Counted from the stretch's first letter, positions 48,362 to 61,585 are shown. The stretch: 64,000 nucleotides of DNA from Inia geoffrensis (GCA_036417435.1 CM070904.1:41016408-41080407), one strand, 5' to 3'. Numbers and translations: made by a program. The notes: generated by a model not told the origin, from the sequence alone.

Positions 48362-48954
48362 AAGATTCTGTAGGACTCTTGACAGTGTCTTGTGGAGCAT
48401 AACTCCTGCCACTGGAAAGACATGTTTCTCTTCCTCAGAAGCTCCTTTATACCACTAGCTTGGGAACTTAAAAATTACCCAATCTATGCCACATTGAAGC
48501 TAGGAAGTAACTGGAAATAGCAGTTTTGATATACGTAAATCTTGTGGGTTAGTTTAAGAATGTGATCTACTTCAGACTACTTAAAATTCAAGTAGTCATC
48601 TATGAATTTCTACAGCTATCTCTGTAGATATATAGTACTTTGACCCATTCTCTATTTGATTTATTAGTGATACTCTTCAATCAGCCTCACTAAAGTTGCT
48701 ATTTCTCACCCAGCCTGTGACTGTAGCAAATATTCTGTTAGTAATATTTATTATCATTAAAAAAATTGTATTATAGATTACATGACTGAGTATTCTGGTT
48801 TGGAATCTGATTTCCAGTACTTTGGTGAATTAGCTTTGATTTCTCTCCTCTGCACATCTAATCATTAATATGGGTCAAAAGAAGTCTACTAAGTATAGAG
48901 TACATATAGGTTTTTCTTGTCTCATTGATAAGTAGGCTTTCTATATTTCAAAGG
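48362..48954. other. Unique stretch
   Basis: Nothing recognised. Confidence 0.35.
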
Positions 48955-50329
48955 GGGCATTTGAGTTGCTATAGAAATTTTTTTTTTTTTAAGGAATAAA
49001 GCTTTATTTTTTAATTTTTTTAAAACATCTTTTTTGGAGTATAATTGCTTTACAATGGTATGTTAGTTTCTGCTTTATAACAAAGTGAATCATCTATACA
49101 TATACATATATCCCCATATCTCTTCCCTCTAGCGTCTCCCTCCCTCCCACCCTCCCTATCCCACCCCTCTAGGTGGTCCCAAAGCACCGAGCTGATCTCC
49201 CTGTGCTATGCGGCTGCTTCCCACTAGCTATCTATTTTATGTTTGGTAGTGTATGTATGTCCATGCCACTCTCTCACTTTGTCCCAGCTTACCCTTCCCC
49301 CTCCTTGTGTCCTCAAGTCCATTCTGTACATCTGCATCTTTATTCCTGTCCTGCCCCTAGTTTCTTCATACTCATTTTTTTTGATTCCATATCTATGTGT
49401 TAGCATACGGTATTTGTTTTCCTCTTTCTGACTTTCTTCGCTCTGTATGACAGACTCTAGGTCCACCCACCACACTACAAATAACTCAATTTTGTTTCTT
49501 TTTATGGCTGGGTAATATTCCATTGTATATATGTGCCATATCTTCTTTATCCATTCACCTGTTGATGGACACTTAGGTTCCTTCCATGTCCTGGCTATTG
49601 TAAATAGAGTTGCAATGAACATTGTGGTACATGACTCTTTTTGAATTATGGTTTTCTCAGGGTATATGCCCAGCAGTGGGATTGCTGAGTTGTATGGTAA
49701 TTCTATTTTTAGTTTTGTAAGGAACCTCCATACTGTTTTCCTTAGTGTCTGTATCAATTTACATTCCCACCAACAGTGCAAGAGGGTTCCCTTTTCTCCA
49801 CACCCTCTCCAGCTCTACAGAAGTTTAAAAATTTTTTGTCCTAGTTCTGCAAAAACTGCCATTGGTAATTTGATAGAGATTGCATTGAATCTTTAGATTG
49901 CCTTGGGTGGTATGATCATTTTAGCAATATTGATTCTTCCAATCCTAGAGATTGTCATACTAAGTGAAGTAAGTCAAACAAAGAAAGACAAATCTCATAT
50001 GATATAACTTACATGTGAAATCTAAAAAAAAATATGATACAAAAGAGCTTACTAATGAAACAGAAATAGACTCACAGACAGAAAACAAATTTATGGTTAC
50101 TAAAGGGGAAAGGGGAGGGAGGGGGGGAGGGAGGGAAGTATAAATAAGGAGTTTGGGATTAACAGATAACACTACTATATGTAAAATAGGTAAACAACAA
50201 GGTCCTACTGTATAGCACATTCAGTTACATACATACACATATATGTGTAACGGAATCACTTTGCTATACACTGGAAACTAGCACAACATATTAAATCAAT
50301 TATACTTAAATAAAAAGGAGGGCATTTGA
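48955..50329 (+). mobile_element. Composite LINE-1: inverted (twin-primed) L1 containing a second L1
   Basis: The whole block is flanked by GGGCATTTGA (48955-48964 and 50320-50329). The right part (49948-50312) is a + strand L1 3' end with an AATAAA-like tail. The inner left part (49815-49947) and a few bases at 48965-48975 are ORF2 sequence in the opposite direction, the layout made by twin priming during L1 insertion. Between these inverted pieces lies a separate minus-strand L1. Confidence 0.75.
48976..49814 (-). mobile_element. Young LINE-1 3' end, minus strand, nested
   Basis: 5'-truncated L1 in antisense, from its T tail at 48968-48990 to CTCCACACCCTCTCCAGC at 49797-49814. The complement is open for 185 codons (49224-49781) covering the ORF2 C terminus: [13 protein letters not shown], then GEWIKKIWHIYTMEYYPAIK. 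A short near-match, TTCTRTAG in the complement, flanks it and may be its target duplication. Confidence 0.9.
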
Positions 50330-52990
50330 AAGTAAATGGAGTGTGATCCAAACTTCATGCTGACATATTTTTCCTTTAGATTTTCAAGTTAATTCACTGT
50401 TTTCAACTTTGTTTCTCTATGTAACTGGTTTATTGTTGCTAGGTTTCACTGGCAATAGATGAAGATTTAGCATCAGGTGACATCTTCCCAGAGCAGGTTG
50501 GGAAGATCCCCATAATGCCAGGGTAGTGGACAGCATTCCCAGTGGCTGGCAGGTGACCACTATTTATCATTGTTCATGTCTCCAGGATGCAAAGTGGGTA
50601 GACCCCGCAGAGTCATTGGGTAAACACCAGACTGCCCACCGGTGTGGTCGGACCCTGAGTACTCGCCACATATTTTGCTCCATAAGTTACCAAATAAGCT
50701 GTCTTTAAAAAATGTTTGTATACTTCATCAAGCATCTTTATTCAGAGATAATGCAGTGTACATTCTGCACTTGTAGAAAGCTAATACCCATGCTGGAGAA
50801 GAGTGTAATACATCAGGAAGAACAAGGTTCACACGCTGACAGGTACAAGGAGTTAAGAGTTCTCTGGTGCCTCTTCACCACTCCCTTGCATACAAGGTTT
50901 ATTATTTTCACAGTTCCACTGACCTTCCCCATGCAAATATTTTCCTTAAGTGGTATATATATTTGCACAGAAAGCATGAGGAATGATTTTCCATCATTAA
51001 AGGGGACTTGGCTTTTCCTTTTAGAGGCATTTTTTTTTTGAGTTCTTGCCTTGTATCATTAACCTTGAACAATCCAAAAATGTGATCTTTAATCTTAGCT
51101 AAAATGGCATTTGTTTACAATCCTTAACAACCATAAGTGCCTTTTCTGGGATGAATTTAATTGGTGGAAAGCATGCTAGAATAATCATTTACCTGAGTTG
51201 GATTAAAATGTTTAACATGTTTTTAAGTCTGTGATTGGCATTGGAAGTTTTGTTTATTTTTATCTTTAAATCTCAAGAAATGTTCTTGGGCTGACCTGTG
51301 AGAATAAGGTCAGACTCCATTCATATGGGAAATTGTTGATTGGAATATTTTGTGATTCACCAGAACAGTAAATAGAACCCCTGTTGTGTTTTCAACTCAT
51401 TATTTTTTAAACCTTTTGATCATGTTGTATCTCATGTTGGTCAATGAGTACTGCTTTACTTCTCTGTATATATTTTTCTTTTTTTAACAAGACTTTCTAA
51501 CTACTGTTTCAGCACAGTATTTATTTTCTTGTATTTTAGGAAGAACAAGGGATAGGTTATTCATCAGGTATTTGATGTATTTGCCATTCAAGTATATTCC
51601 TGCAATAAATCAACCTATTTAAGAGACACCACACAATGAGAGCCATAATAGAGAATACAGTGCCTCTAAATTAAATTTCAGATATGGGTCTTCTAAAAGT
51701 TTTGAACAATGGCAGCTTCATTCAAATAAGTATACAGTTTATTAAGATGTGCATTTTGGAAACGATAATAGTAATTGGGATTTTATTTTTAAAAAAATAA
51801 CTATCGTTTTCTTCTTAATCTCTTAATTTTTTGTTTCTGTTGTTAGTTTAAAAAAAAGCACAACAAAACACTTAACCTTTGCCTAAGGTTTGGGAATCTT
51901 TGCCCTATGCCGCCAGGTGTTCAGAGGAATTCAAAAGAGAGGAGAATGAACATGGACATGCATTTTACATTAGCAATGTAAATTCAGAGAAATGGCTTTT
52001 TAGCGTACTCAGACTTAGCAAGTACTACTGTGTCCTGCCCAGATCCAATTGGCAATTTACCATATCTGTGCATGCCAGCCAGATATTCAACTGACACCAC
52101 CTGCATCTCTTTGCCTAAGGAATTTCTTCAGTCACTGGAGCCTTCTTTGTCCATATACGCAGTTAGAAGTGCCCGGGAGTTAACAATGCCAGGGAGCAAC
52201 CTTCAAGCAGTGATTGAGAGTTGATGTATAAATACCAACTCCCTTCCCCTCAGATGGAATAACCTTGAGGTATATATTCTATGCTGTGTCATGGAGTTCC
52301 CAGTGAGATGAAAGGCCACTTACTGATGGTCTGATTTTTTAAATTATACACACTTTATCAGCCTCCTTCCCTTTCCTGTGTCACTCCCCTACTCTTGCAC
52401 GGGTTCCCTGGCATTATTCCCCAATAAATACAATAAATATGTGCCCATAAATCTTTATCACAGAGTTTGGTTATGGTACATCTCAAACTAAGACAAGGAT
52501 GCTTGGAAAGATACTTAGTGGATCCACTATTGTAGGAGATACAGGGTTCAATTCAAGTCATACCATAGTGATGATGACATTTAAAAATCACCTTACAAGG
52601 AAGAAATGATATAGTCTCTCATGAGATTTCATTCAATATTTTGAGAAACTCTGACTGTTTATCAATTGTTGGGTAATATCTGAAGGGCTTCAATATACTG
52701 CTTCTTTCCTCCCTTTGAAAACATAAAAAAACAAAAAACAAGACTGTTGAATCCTATTTCTTTCCCAGTTAGGCAATGCTAGTAACTTATACCATCCTCC
52801 CGAGTCTTGTTTTCCAACAGTCGAGTCATTTTATGACTCTCAGGGGAGGACTAAGTTATTCATATTTTCATTTTGTAGTGATTCCAGAGGGTATTGGAAT
52901 GTTTCTGAATAACAACGAGACAATCAGACTTTTTTGGATATTAACAGACTTATTTGTGTTGGGGGACATGTGGCTTTATCTCCTCTCTTC
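50330..52990. other. Unique intronic stretch
   Basis: 2.7 kb without recognised gene or repeat; several A- and T-rich runs. A 109-codon frame at 50712-51041 lacks any signature. Confidence 0.4.
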
Positions 52991-52992
52991 TA

Positions 52993-53195
52993 GATCAGTG
53001 GTTCTAAAATGATGGTATGTATCAGAATCACTCAGAGAGGTTGTAAAAGCACAAAAGTCTGCCACCCACCCCACACTCCAGAGTTTCTGACTCAGTACAT
53101 CTGAGGTGGGGCTCAAAAACTGATACTTCTAACAAGTTCCCAAGGGATGCTGACAATGCTGGTCCAGGGATCATAATTTGCGAAACACTGTTCCA
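52993..53195 (+). repeat. MER5A-type hAT transposon fossil
   Basis: Nearly full-length pattern: ATCAGTGGTTCTAAAATGAT, GAGTTTCTGACTCAGTACAT, TCTAACAAGTTCCCAAGGGA, ending near CGAAACACTG. Confidence 0.9.
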
Positions 53196-55204
53196 GGCAG
53201 AAAGGGGCCTGTGGGCAGCCTCATCACATTAGTACATAATGGAGGTAGGCTAGAACAGTGAAAGGCATATCTTACACTTCATCATAATCAGCAGTGGTAT
53301 TGATTCTAATCTGTCATTTCTTCTTTGCTGCCGGGGAAATTATTCTTGAAATCCATGAAATAGATTACTGTCTTTCCAGAAGGAAGCAGTGAGTAAATAT
53401 TCTTTTTTTTCTTTATTGTTACCTAGATGGATTACTAGAAGATCAAATAGTGGAAAGCAATAGTGTACTCTTGCAGAAACAGAAGACAAATAATATGTGA
53501 GATGAGTTATTTAGGCTTAGAGGAAAGAATTTTCATTTTCAGCAAGCTATCTTTCTCTGACCACCAACTGATAGCAGTTTGGTGTCAGTGTCCTTACCGA
53601 AGGAAGTGTGGTGATGACAAATACGTTTTATTAAATTTTGAAATGGACCTGACATTGCAGTTGGAAGTGCCAATAAGATCAGGCTGCTATTCACACTACA
53701 GGAATCAGACTGTAAAGGAGAGTAAATTTGAGAGTTCCTGTAGCCAAGTTCGTCATTCCCTTTCATTTAGATGTCTTGCAGTGAAATTAATGGTGAAACT
53801 TTAATAATGTTTGGCAATGAGGGGATCCAAAAGAGAAAAATAGACTCATTCTAATCAGACTTTTCCCATCCATGTTTGACGGGAAGGTGGGGAGTAGATT
53901 TAAGCTGGTGAATCAATTTAAATGCTAAAGAGAGAGGAACTGCAATGTAGTTTTAAATATGTCTACTGTATGTTGTATGTCGATAAACAGGTATTGTATT
54001 TTAAATTATATCCTCTTTCCACTCTGTTACCTACCTAGACATGGCAAGAGAGCTGTTGCCTCTTTTCTCTTTTGCTGAGATGCCTAAAGAAATGACTGTA
54101 TTCACATCACTACCCAGCAGTATTCTACAATCAGACTAAATACAGTCTGATTTCTCCAGATTTATAATACTTAGAAATAGCTTAGAGTAAATTGCTTCCT
54201 GAGTGTGCCTAAGTCTCTCATAGAAAGACTATCTCCTTTTTCTGTCTCTTCTGAAATCCTCACTAGGCAGTCTACTATCTGTTCCCATTCCTTGTGTCAA
54301 AAAGCAAAATAAATCTTAAATTGTACTCATACTTCAAAATGTAGTTCACATGATTAAATGGTCATCCCGACCTTTCAGTGGGAATTCATGTGAGATTGTC
54401 ACCCTTCCCATTACTTTCAACTTTCTGGACATGCTCTGAGTTTCCCTATTCCATTGTGTATTCCACTAGTATTACTAACAGGGATTAGTTATAACATTAG
54501 TCACAGGGATATAATTTTGCTTTCTCATTCTGAAATGCATTTTAAAGTGGTGTATGGCTGTTTCAAATGGCCTTTGACTCGTTACTCCTGACATACCATC
54601 TCTCTACTTTCTCCTCTGTGTAGACACAGTAAAAGTAAAGAACTTGGATTAAAACACACTTCTAGTATGATGGAGTAGTTTCCACTGATAAGATAGCCAA
54701 TATGACTCAATTAGGAAATGCAGTCAGAGGATAACCTGCCCTGTCTGTACCCATTTGAGTGTTTTCAGAAAAATATAATGAAGCAAAACTTGCCTGGATA
54801 GGCTAATCCACCCCACACAAAACCAATTAGAAGAACATTTTACTTAAGAACGTTTTGTATTTCTAAATTAAAATAATTTTTTATACATATACTTTAACTG
54901 ATTGATGATTCAAAATTAAGAATTCATAGTGTATAACCCTTTGGGCTGTGTTGTTCATTCCATACTTAGTGAGTTGTATGCACTTGGTGAGTTGTATGCT
55001 ATGCCCAAAGAATGACATAATTTTCCGTGGAGAGATATCTAAGAAGTAGAAATAAAAAAATGTTTAGAGAAATCATACCTTTTGTATCAAAAAAACATAA
55101 ACTAAAGAAAAAAATAGTTGGAAAGTTAATTTAGGAATATCTTAAGACCCTGATACTTCTCTTACTCCATTGGTAGATTTCAGTCAACAACAAGCATCTA
55201 GGAA
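53196..55204. other. Unique intronic stretch
   Basis: No gene supported. A 113-codon + frame at 53463-53804 has four clustered cysteines but no splice-site pair or family signature that I can confirm. Confidence 0.4.
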
Positions 55205-55470
55205 ATCCATAGGTCACCGTAAGTGCTGCCTCTATCTGTTACCTCCATGGTAGTTTGCCTCCACAGTCATGATCATGTTATTCCCCTGTCTGAGATGCTC
55301 ATCCACTTCTTCTTCCTTTGGCTAATTCTTACTCATCCTTTAACAACTTCTATTGATGTCTTACAGGAAACCATCTCTCCACTCCCACTCCACCTCTTTA
55401 AGCTGGTCTAGAACCTCAAGTGAATATTATAGTTAACATCTACCTCAGATTCTTGTCACAGTCAATTATG
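55205..55470 (+). repeat. LINE-2 fragment
   Basis: L2-like order: CTGTCTGAGATGCTCATCCA, CTTACTCATCCTTTAACAAC, ACAGGAAACCATCTCTCCAC. Confidence 0.65.
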
Positions 55471-55479
55471 ATAATTCCA

Positions 55480-55800
55480 TTTCCTTTATAGATGATTGGT
55501 TCAGAAATGTGTCAATTTAAATCTGTTTGGACCAATGAGATGTGAGAAGAGGGACACAACTAAGGCAAGGTATTACACTTGCTGCCACGATCCATTGTAT
55601 GGTCTGGCTTCAGGATGAAGACACTGCTGCATACAGTAGGGTAGAGATATAAAGATACTCTGAGTCCTGGAAGACATTGCTGAGCTGCTGAATCAACAGT
55701 CTGAGCCCTGGCTGTAATGTTATTCAATAGATTTCCTTCTTATAAAGCCAGTTTCTATCAGAATTTTTATCAGCTGTTGCAGAAATCATCCTACTTGATT
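55480..55800 (+). repeat. Possible old LTR or DNA repeat
   Basis: Contains GATGATTGGTTCAGAAATGT and GACCAATGAGATGTGAGAAG, which I associate with an abundant ancient mammalian repeat, but the family cannot be fixed. Confidence 0.4.
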
Positions 55801-55882
55801 GGGGTGACTGTCTTCTGTGCTCTCGTTAACACTTTGTGATTCAGTTATCAGTGTCTTTACTACATTATATTGAAGTTATCTG

Positions 55883-56243
55883 GGCTTCCTTGGTGGTGCA
55901 GTGGTTAAGAATCTGCCTGCCAATGCAGGGGACACGGGTTCAAGCCCTGGTCTGGGGAGATCCCACAGGCTGCAGAGCAACTAAGCCCGTGCTCCACAAC
56001 TACTGAGCCTGCGCTCTAGAGCCCGTGAGCCACAACTACTGAGCCCACGAGCCACAACTACTGAAGCCCACGTGCCTAGAGTCCATGCTTTGCAACAAGA
56101 GAAGCCACTGCAATGAGAAGCCCATGCACCGCAACCAAGAGTAGCCCCTACTCACCACAACTAGAGAAAGCCTGCGCACAGCAACAAAGACACAATGCAG
56201 CCAAAAATAAAAATAAATAAAATAAATAAGTTTTTTTAAAAAA
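55883..56243 (+). mobile_element. Long-form CHR-type SINE
   Basis: From GGCTTCCTTGGTGGTGCAGT to an AAATAAA tail, with the repeated CACAACTACTGAGCCC blocks. The target duplication GAAGTTATCTG (55872-55882) matches GAAATTATCTG (56244-56254). Confidence 0.93.
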
Positions 56244-56274
56244 GAAATTATCTGCTTACTTATCTGTTTTTCCC

Positions 56275-56390
56275 ATTTGATTCTTAACTTCTCACGTACA
56301 GAGACCTTGACTCGTTCCTTGTGTTATTCTTGGCATGATGCCAGAGTGTCTGGCATATTAGAATGTACTCAATAAGTATTTATAGAACTT
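56275..56390 (+). repeat. LINE-2 3' end fragment
   Basis: Ends GAGTGTCTGGCATATTAGAA, then GTACTCAATAAGTATTTATA, the typical L2 terminus. Confidence 0.6.
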
Positions 56391-56394
56391 AGTT

Positions 56395-56572
56395 ACTTCA
56401 GTTGATTTGCACAGCAGCCCAACTGGGAATTACAATTATTATTTCAATTTTATTGATGAGGATGTTTTAGCCCAGAGATGTTGATAGCCCAGTGTCACTC
56501 AGCCTGTCAGTTCTAACACCAGAATTTTGAATTCCAGACCTAGGACTTCTAACCAGTCGTTGTTCTACCATA
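56395..56572 (-). repeat. MIR SINE fossil, minus strand
   Basis: Antisense MIR: TTATTGATGAGGATGTTTTA, CCCAGTGTCACTCAGCCTGT, GGACTTCTAACCAGTCGTTG. Confidence 0.6.
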
Positions 56573-58559
56573 TCAGTGTCAGCAAATACATATCACATGT
56601 ACCAACAACACTGACGTTGCCATGTCTCAGACCTACCCAATAATTTTCATTGGTTAAGATGTTATTTTTTGTTAAGTGAGGCTTGGGCTGAAATTCATTC
56701 TCAGTAAAGGCAACCACTGCCCGCTGACCGGTGTAGTTCCACAACATGAAACCCATTTCTGTATGCACACTAAGCATATTGACTCTCTCCCCTGGTGTGA
56801 GCTAACAGCAAGAGAGAGATCACTGGGTACAATGAAGACATAAAGCCGACACACGTTTCCTGTTTTCATCTGGCACAAATTGTCTTGGAGTTTGATATAT
56901 AGGACTTAGTTATCTGGTTTTCCCTGGTAACTTTAGTTCTAATCCTGACTGTATTCAGACAGCTAAGCAGAGTAGATTTTATTCATCAGACTAGACTGAG
57001 TGCAGAGAGAAGCAGACTCTCTGAAAAAGGATATATGCGAAACCATAAACGAAAAAGTAGAAGACAGCTCTTCAGGGACAAGCAGCTTTTCACTGCTTCA
57101 TAGTAGAGGAATTACACAGAGAGGCAGTAACAGAACCTCTCATAACATGGTGTCATGAAGTTTTAGGGAGTTTGGTAAAAAGTAAACAATTTCTACACAC
57201 AAAAGTGTTTTTTCAGGTTACATCAACATTTATTAAAATATACTTTAATCGTGATTCATTGAGAAGAGCATATAATTTCTCTATGACATATTATTCCAAA
57301 AAGAAATAGGTAGAAATGAAAAGATGACAAATTTTGGCTAAACAGCTGAATACGTGTCCCACAGTTATCTAGCAATGGTGATTAGAATAACAAGTTCACT
57401 GTCACTGAAGACATTTACACAGAGGCTGGAGACCTCCTCTCAGGGTTACTGTGGTGGGAATCTCCTCACTATTCCGCAAGAGAGGGTTGCTCTGTGGATC
57501 TTACATTACTGTTTTGGACAGGAGAGTTCTGCATTATTCTTCATTTTCCTGTACTTGAGGATAATTAGCATCTCCATTTCTCCCCATAAAATGCCAGTTG
57601 TGTTCTCTAACCATTGTGTCAGCCCATATCAGGCCTCACATATTTCCAGTCACTCCCAGGAGAATTTCTCCTGATGGAAGACTACGGACAGGGAGATGCC
57701 CAGAGGCCTTCCAAAGTCACCAAGAAAAGGTTATGCTCAATGAAATAATGAATTTTAATTAATTCATCGATTTTAAATACTTAATAAAAATTAAGACGAG
57801 GAATGTTGCGAAATATTGTGAATGAATTGTAATTCAAAGCACCTGCTAAAATAAGATCATGCTGCAAGTTAAAATTTTAGATTTCAGGTAAATAGGAATT
57901 TTACTTATCTGGAAGGGCCAGTTTCCTGATATGTAAATAAGGTTCCTCATGTTATAGGATGTTCCAGGAGGGTGGGAGAATGATGTGAGGGGAAGTGTGT
58001 CTTCCTGTTTAGAAGAATAGCAAGGCAAGTGGGATTGTGTTTATTGAGAAAAGCAGAAACCCTGAACTTGAGGAGCACAATCTCCGAATCATTTCCATCC
58101 AACACTTCTCACAAATGCAGCCGAGAGAAACAATATTAGTCCAGATATTCTGAAATCTTTCCCTGAATTAAGTCAGGGAAGAGGAGAGCTATGTGCCTGG
58201 AGCATATAATATTGACAACCTACAAATTGTTTTTACAGAATCGCTGACATCATTTGCCCATATTGTGTCAGGTTATAAGACTCTTTCCCAAAACACTCAC
58301 TGTCACTTCCTCAAAAGCTATGAGAGTTAGGTCCTTTAAATTATATGTATCAGCATCCTGTATGAGGATCCCTAGAAGAATCGCTGGCTGGTCCTAGATA
58401 CGACCTGATCATACGGTCAGCTTTTGTTGAATGTACTCAGAAAACGGTACCATTGACCCAACACCCATATTGCCTCCCTCGTGATTCACTTCATGTTCCC
58501 TCTTAGTTTCTGCCTTTCTTCCCTGCCATTTGAATGTCGCCCTGTATCCTGGGTATCAT
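56573..58559. other. Unique intronic stretch
   Basis: No gene or clear repeat. A 106-codon frame at 57354-57674 lacks any signature. Confidence 0.4.
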
Positions 58560-58760
58560 CCTCATTTCCCCACTTGCTAGATATGTGACCTTGAGCAAGT
58601 TACCAATCTCCTTGGCATCTCCATTTTCTCCTGTGCAGTAGAAATTAGAATGGGACCTACATCTTACGGTTGATGTAGGTATTGATTTGGTCTATGTCAA
58701 GTTCCAAGACAGTTTCTGGCATGTGGTTACTGCAACAAAAATGCTAGCTATCTTTTTTAT
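58560..58760 (+). repeat. MIR SINE fossil
   Basis: MIR order: CACTTGCTAGATATGTGACC, TTGAGCAAGTTACCAATCTC, CAGTTTCTGGCATGTGG. Confidence 0.75.
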
Positions 58761-58919
58761 TACAATTATTAACTTGTATTTTGTGTAAGCAAACTGCCTT
58801 AAATACTTTATAGAATGAATTGGTAGCATAAGGTCATGGAAATGATAATTGACTTTAGGCAAATGATTACTGTCTGAGGCCTAGTATCCAGACTCATGGG
58901 AATAGGATGCTATTTCGTG

Positions 58920-59085
58920 AGATTTTTTATTTTATTTTTTGCCTGTTATTTTGAACCAGTTTTAGACTTACAGAAAAATTGAAGAGTTGCAAAAACAGTA
59001 CAAAGAGTTCCCTTATATCTGTCACCCACTTCCCCCATTGTTAACATCTCACATGACCATAGTTCTATTATTAAAAACCAGTAAT
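58920..59085 (-). repeat. Old LINE-1-like fragment
   Basis: CAGTTTTAGACTTACAGAAA, AACAGTACAAAGAGTTCCCT and CATTGTTAACATCTCACATG are typical of an old, widespread L1-related segment in antisense. The subfamily is not certain. Confidence 0.55.
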
Positions 59086-59257
59086 TAACTGGTTCAATAT
59101 AGCTGGTTTTGGGGACTAAGTAAAATAATAAAAAGGCTTAATGGAGGATCTGGCGGCTATTTTGATTTTTCTAGAAGTGGATCTTGTCTGCAAAAGTAGG
59201 GTGTCTGGTAATCTTCAATTTAGATGTTTGCAAGCATCACCTAAAAAGGACGATCGT

Positions 59258-59462
59258 GGGGCTTTCCAGGTGGCGCAGTGGTTGAGAGTCCGCCTGCCGA
59301 TGCAGGGGACACAGGTTCGTGCCCGGGTCTGGGAGGATCCCACATGCCGCGGAGCGGCTGGGCCCGTGAGCCGTGGCCGCTGAGCCTGCGCGTCCGGAGC
59401 CTGTGCTCCACAACGGGAGAGGCCACAACAGTGAGAGGCCCGCTTACCGAAAAAAAAAAAAA
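59258..59462 (+). mobile_element. Young CHR-type SINE
   Basis: From GGGGCTTTCCAGGTGGCGCA to a run of 14 A. ACGATCGT before it and ATGATCGT after it are the target duplication. The tail is pure A, so the insertion is recent. Confidence 0.95.
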
Positions 59463-59928
59463 ATGATCGTAAAAGATATAGAACTTTTAAACTGGAAGGT
59501 GTATGCTTTGCTGAAGCTTCAGGCTTAGATCGTATTCTTGAAAAGAATTATTTTTGTTTTTCAAATTAATTAAAGAAAATGCCTCGGTAACAGCACAGTT
59601 TACTATAAATCCTGTCATATTCCTGTGGTAATAGGGAGGAAACTTAGTGGCCTCAAGCTCTGATAGTAAACTGAGCCAAGTGACGATGTGATCAGCCATA
59701 ATTATACCCAGGTCAAAACAGGGGGCCTAGGCATTGATGGATCTGGAAGTTTACACGCAACAGGAAAGAGCATCTATGGAAAATCAATTTCTTTGTTGTT
59801 GAAAAATGACTCATTGTCATTTCTAACAGTTTACTTTGGGCTGATTTCATTTTTAGAGTTCAAATTTGTTTATGGTACACAATAAGGATGAAAAATGCAT
59901 ATTTTTTCCCGCAGTTTTGATGAAAGAT
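59463..59928. other. Unique stretch
   Basis: Nothing recognised. Confidence 0.35.
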
Positions 59929-60130
59929 AACGGCATCTTCCATTTATAGAGTACTTTGCACTTTACAAAACGCTTTCTTTCACTTACATTATTTCATTTC
60001 ACCCTTCAGGACAGCCCTGTGTGGTAGTCAGGAATTAGTGGCTTACCCTCATTTTACAACAGCAGGAGATTGAAGACAAGAGAGGTTAAGTAACTTGTCT
60101 GAGGTCACAGGCATAACACTTGTGCTGCCT
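59929..60130 (-). repeat. MIR-family SINE fossil, minus strand
   Basis: Antisense order: CATTTATAGAGTACTTTGCA, CTCATTTTACAACAGCAGGA, AGAGGTTAAGTAACTTGTCT. Confidence 0.65.
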
Positions 60131-61404
60131 TCTTACTCCTCAACTGGTATGTTTCCAAGGTCTGGCTACTGAATCCTGGGATTTTATATAGGAAAACAGA
60201 GTTGAGACAGCTATTACTAAATAATGAAATATACATGAGACATTGACTAATATTTATATCCTTTATGTAATCTAGGGGAAATGTTTAAAAATCCCCATCT
60301 CTATATCCAACTATGTCTGTATCACCTATGTCTATATCTATATCTATAAATCTATATCTATACCTAGCTACATCTAAAATCCTGATTCCCTAGACCATAT
60401 TTTTGGGAAGAGGAGGAAAAAGAATAAGGGAGCCAGAGGTAAGGAAAAATAATAGTGTCCACTGTTCTAGAAATCTATTCATAAGGCATAGATGGGCCAA
60501 AGCTAATTTGAAATATGGTTGGAGGTGATGATAGGTTTTTCGGGATATGAGGCTTCATTTCACTCACCCCAAGTGAAATTATTGGGAGGAGTTCTGTACT
60601 CTCTCTTATGTACTTATTTATAGTCACAGATGACCACCTTTTAGCTTTCTGTTTTGTTTTGTCTTTTCCCCAGTGACTAATGTAGTACAGCAAATAGTGT
60701 AGAATTACATTCTGGAGAATAAAAAGGACCTGCTTGATCAAATGTTAGAATATCCCCCCAAAAGAACCCCAGGAATGGCAAATGCCAACTCGGAAAAGAG
60801 TAAACTCCCCATAATACAACCAACATATTAAAAACGAAATGAAACCAACGCTCGTTAAGGAAGAAAATATGTGGGGACTTTCTAGCCACAGGGCTAGCTG
60901 TGAAGTTTTTATCCCTGGTGCTTTATAAAAACTCTACTCAGGAAAACCAAGTGGCTTAAGAGATAGGGAAGCCCAGCCCACACTCTATCCTATGCCGTAA
61001 TCTGATTCTTTCACTAACAGGTGACATTTGAAGGCATTTTTGTGTCTGTGAAAACGTAGACCACTGCCTAGTCTTTCATACTGAGTAGCTACTGCTCTTC
61101 CAAACTGCTTTGTGAAGAAGAGAGGCAGGCATCGGGGAATGGCGGGTTGTCTTCTCAAGGATTAGGATGGACGGTGGGTGTGTGAACCAACCAGAGTGTG
61201 GATGCATGTCAGGAAGGGATGAAGTGTCTGTTGCTCAGGAGATTTGTGCACTGTACACAGTGACCCACCAAACAGACCATGTGTGCCAGTTTTACACAAA
61301 GCTCAAGAAGAGCAGGACTACCTTTTTATGGTTTAGAGGGCAGGGAGTGTTTTGGAATCTAGATTCCTTGATGTTGTCTGAAGTTCTGCTCTGAAGGGGT
61401 ATTA
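60131..61404. other. Unique stretch with a CTATAT simple repeat
   Basis: Simple repeat of (TCTATA)n type at about 60315-60365. No gene recognised. Confidence 0.45.
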
Positions 61405-61585
61405 ATGCAAACCGTTATATATAGGACGGATAAACAACAAGGTCCTACTGTATAGCACAGGGAACTGTATTCATTACCCTGTAATACACCATAATGGAAA
61501 AGAATATGAAAAAGAGCATGTGTATATGAATCACTTTCCTGTACAGTAAAATGAACTCTACATCAATAAAATAATTTTTTTTTAA
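61405..61585 (+). mobile_element. LINE-1 3' terminal fragment
   Basis: AAACAACAAGGTCCTACTGT, CACAGGGAACTGTATTCATT and the terminal ACATCAATAAAATAATTTTT match an L1 3' UTR. Confidence 0.88.

Noticed and set aside
49224..49781. 185-codon minus-strand frame as a gene
   Set aside because: It is the C-terminal part of L1 ORF2 in a 5'-truncated element.
53463..53804. 113-codon frame with clustered cysteines as a THSD7 exon
   Set aside because: The cysteine spacing and tryptophans do not fit a TSP1 repeat, and the borders do not give a phase-1 AG/GT pair that would extend the host reading frame.
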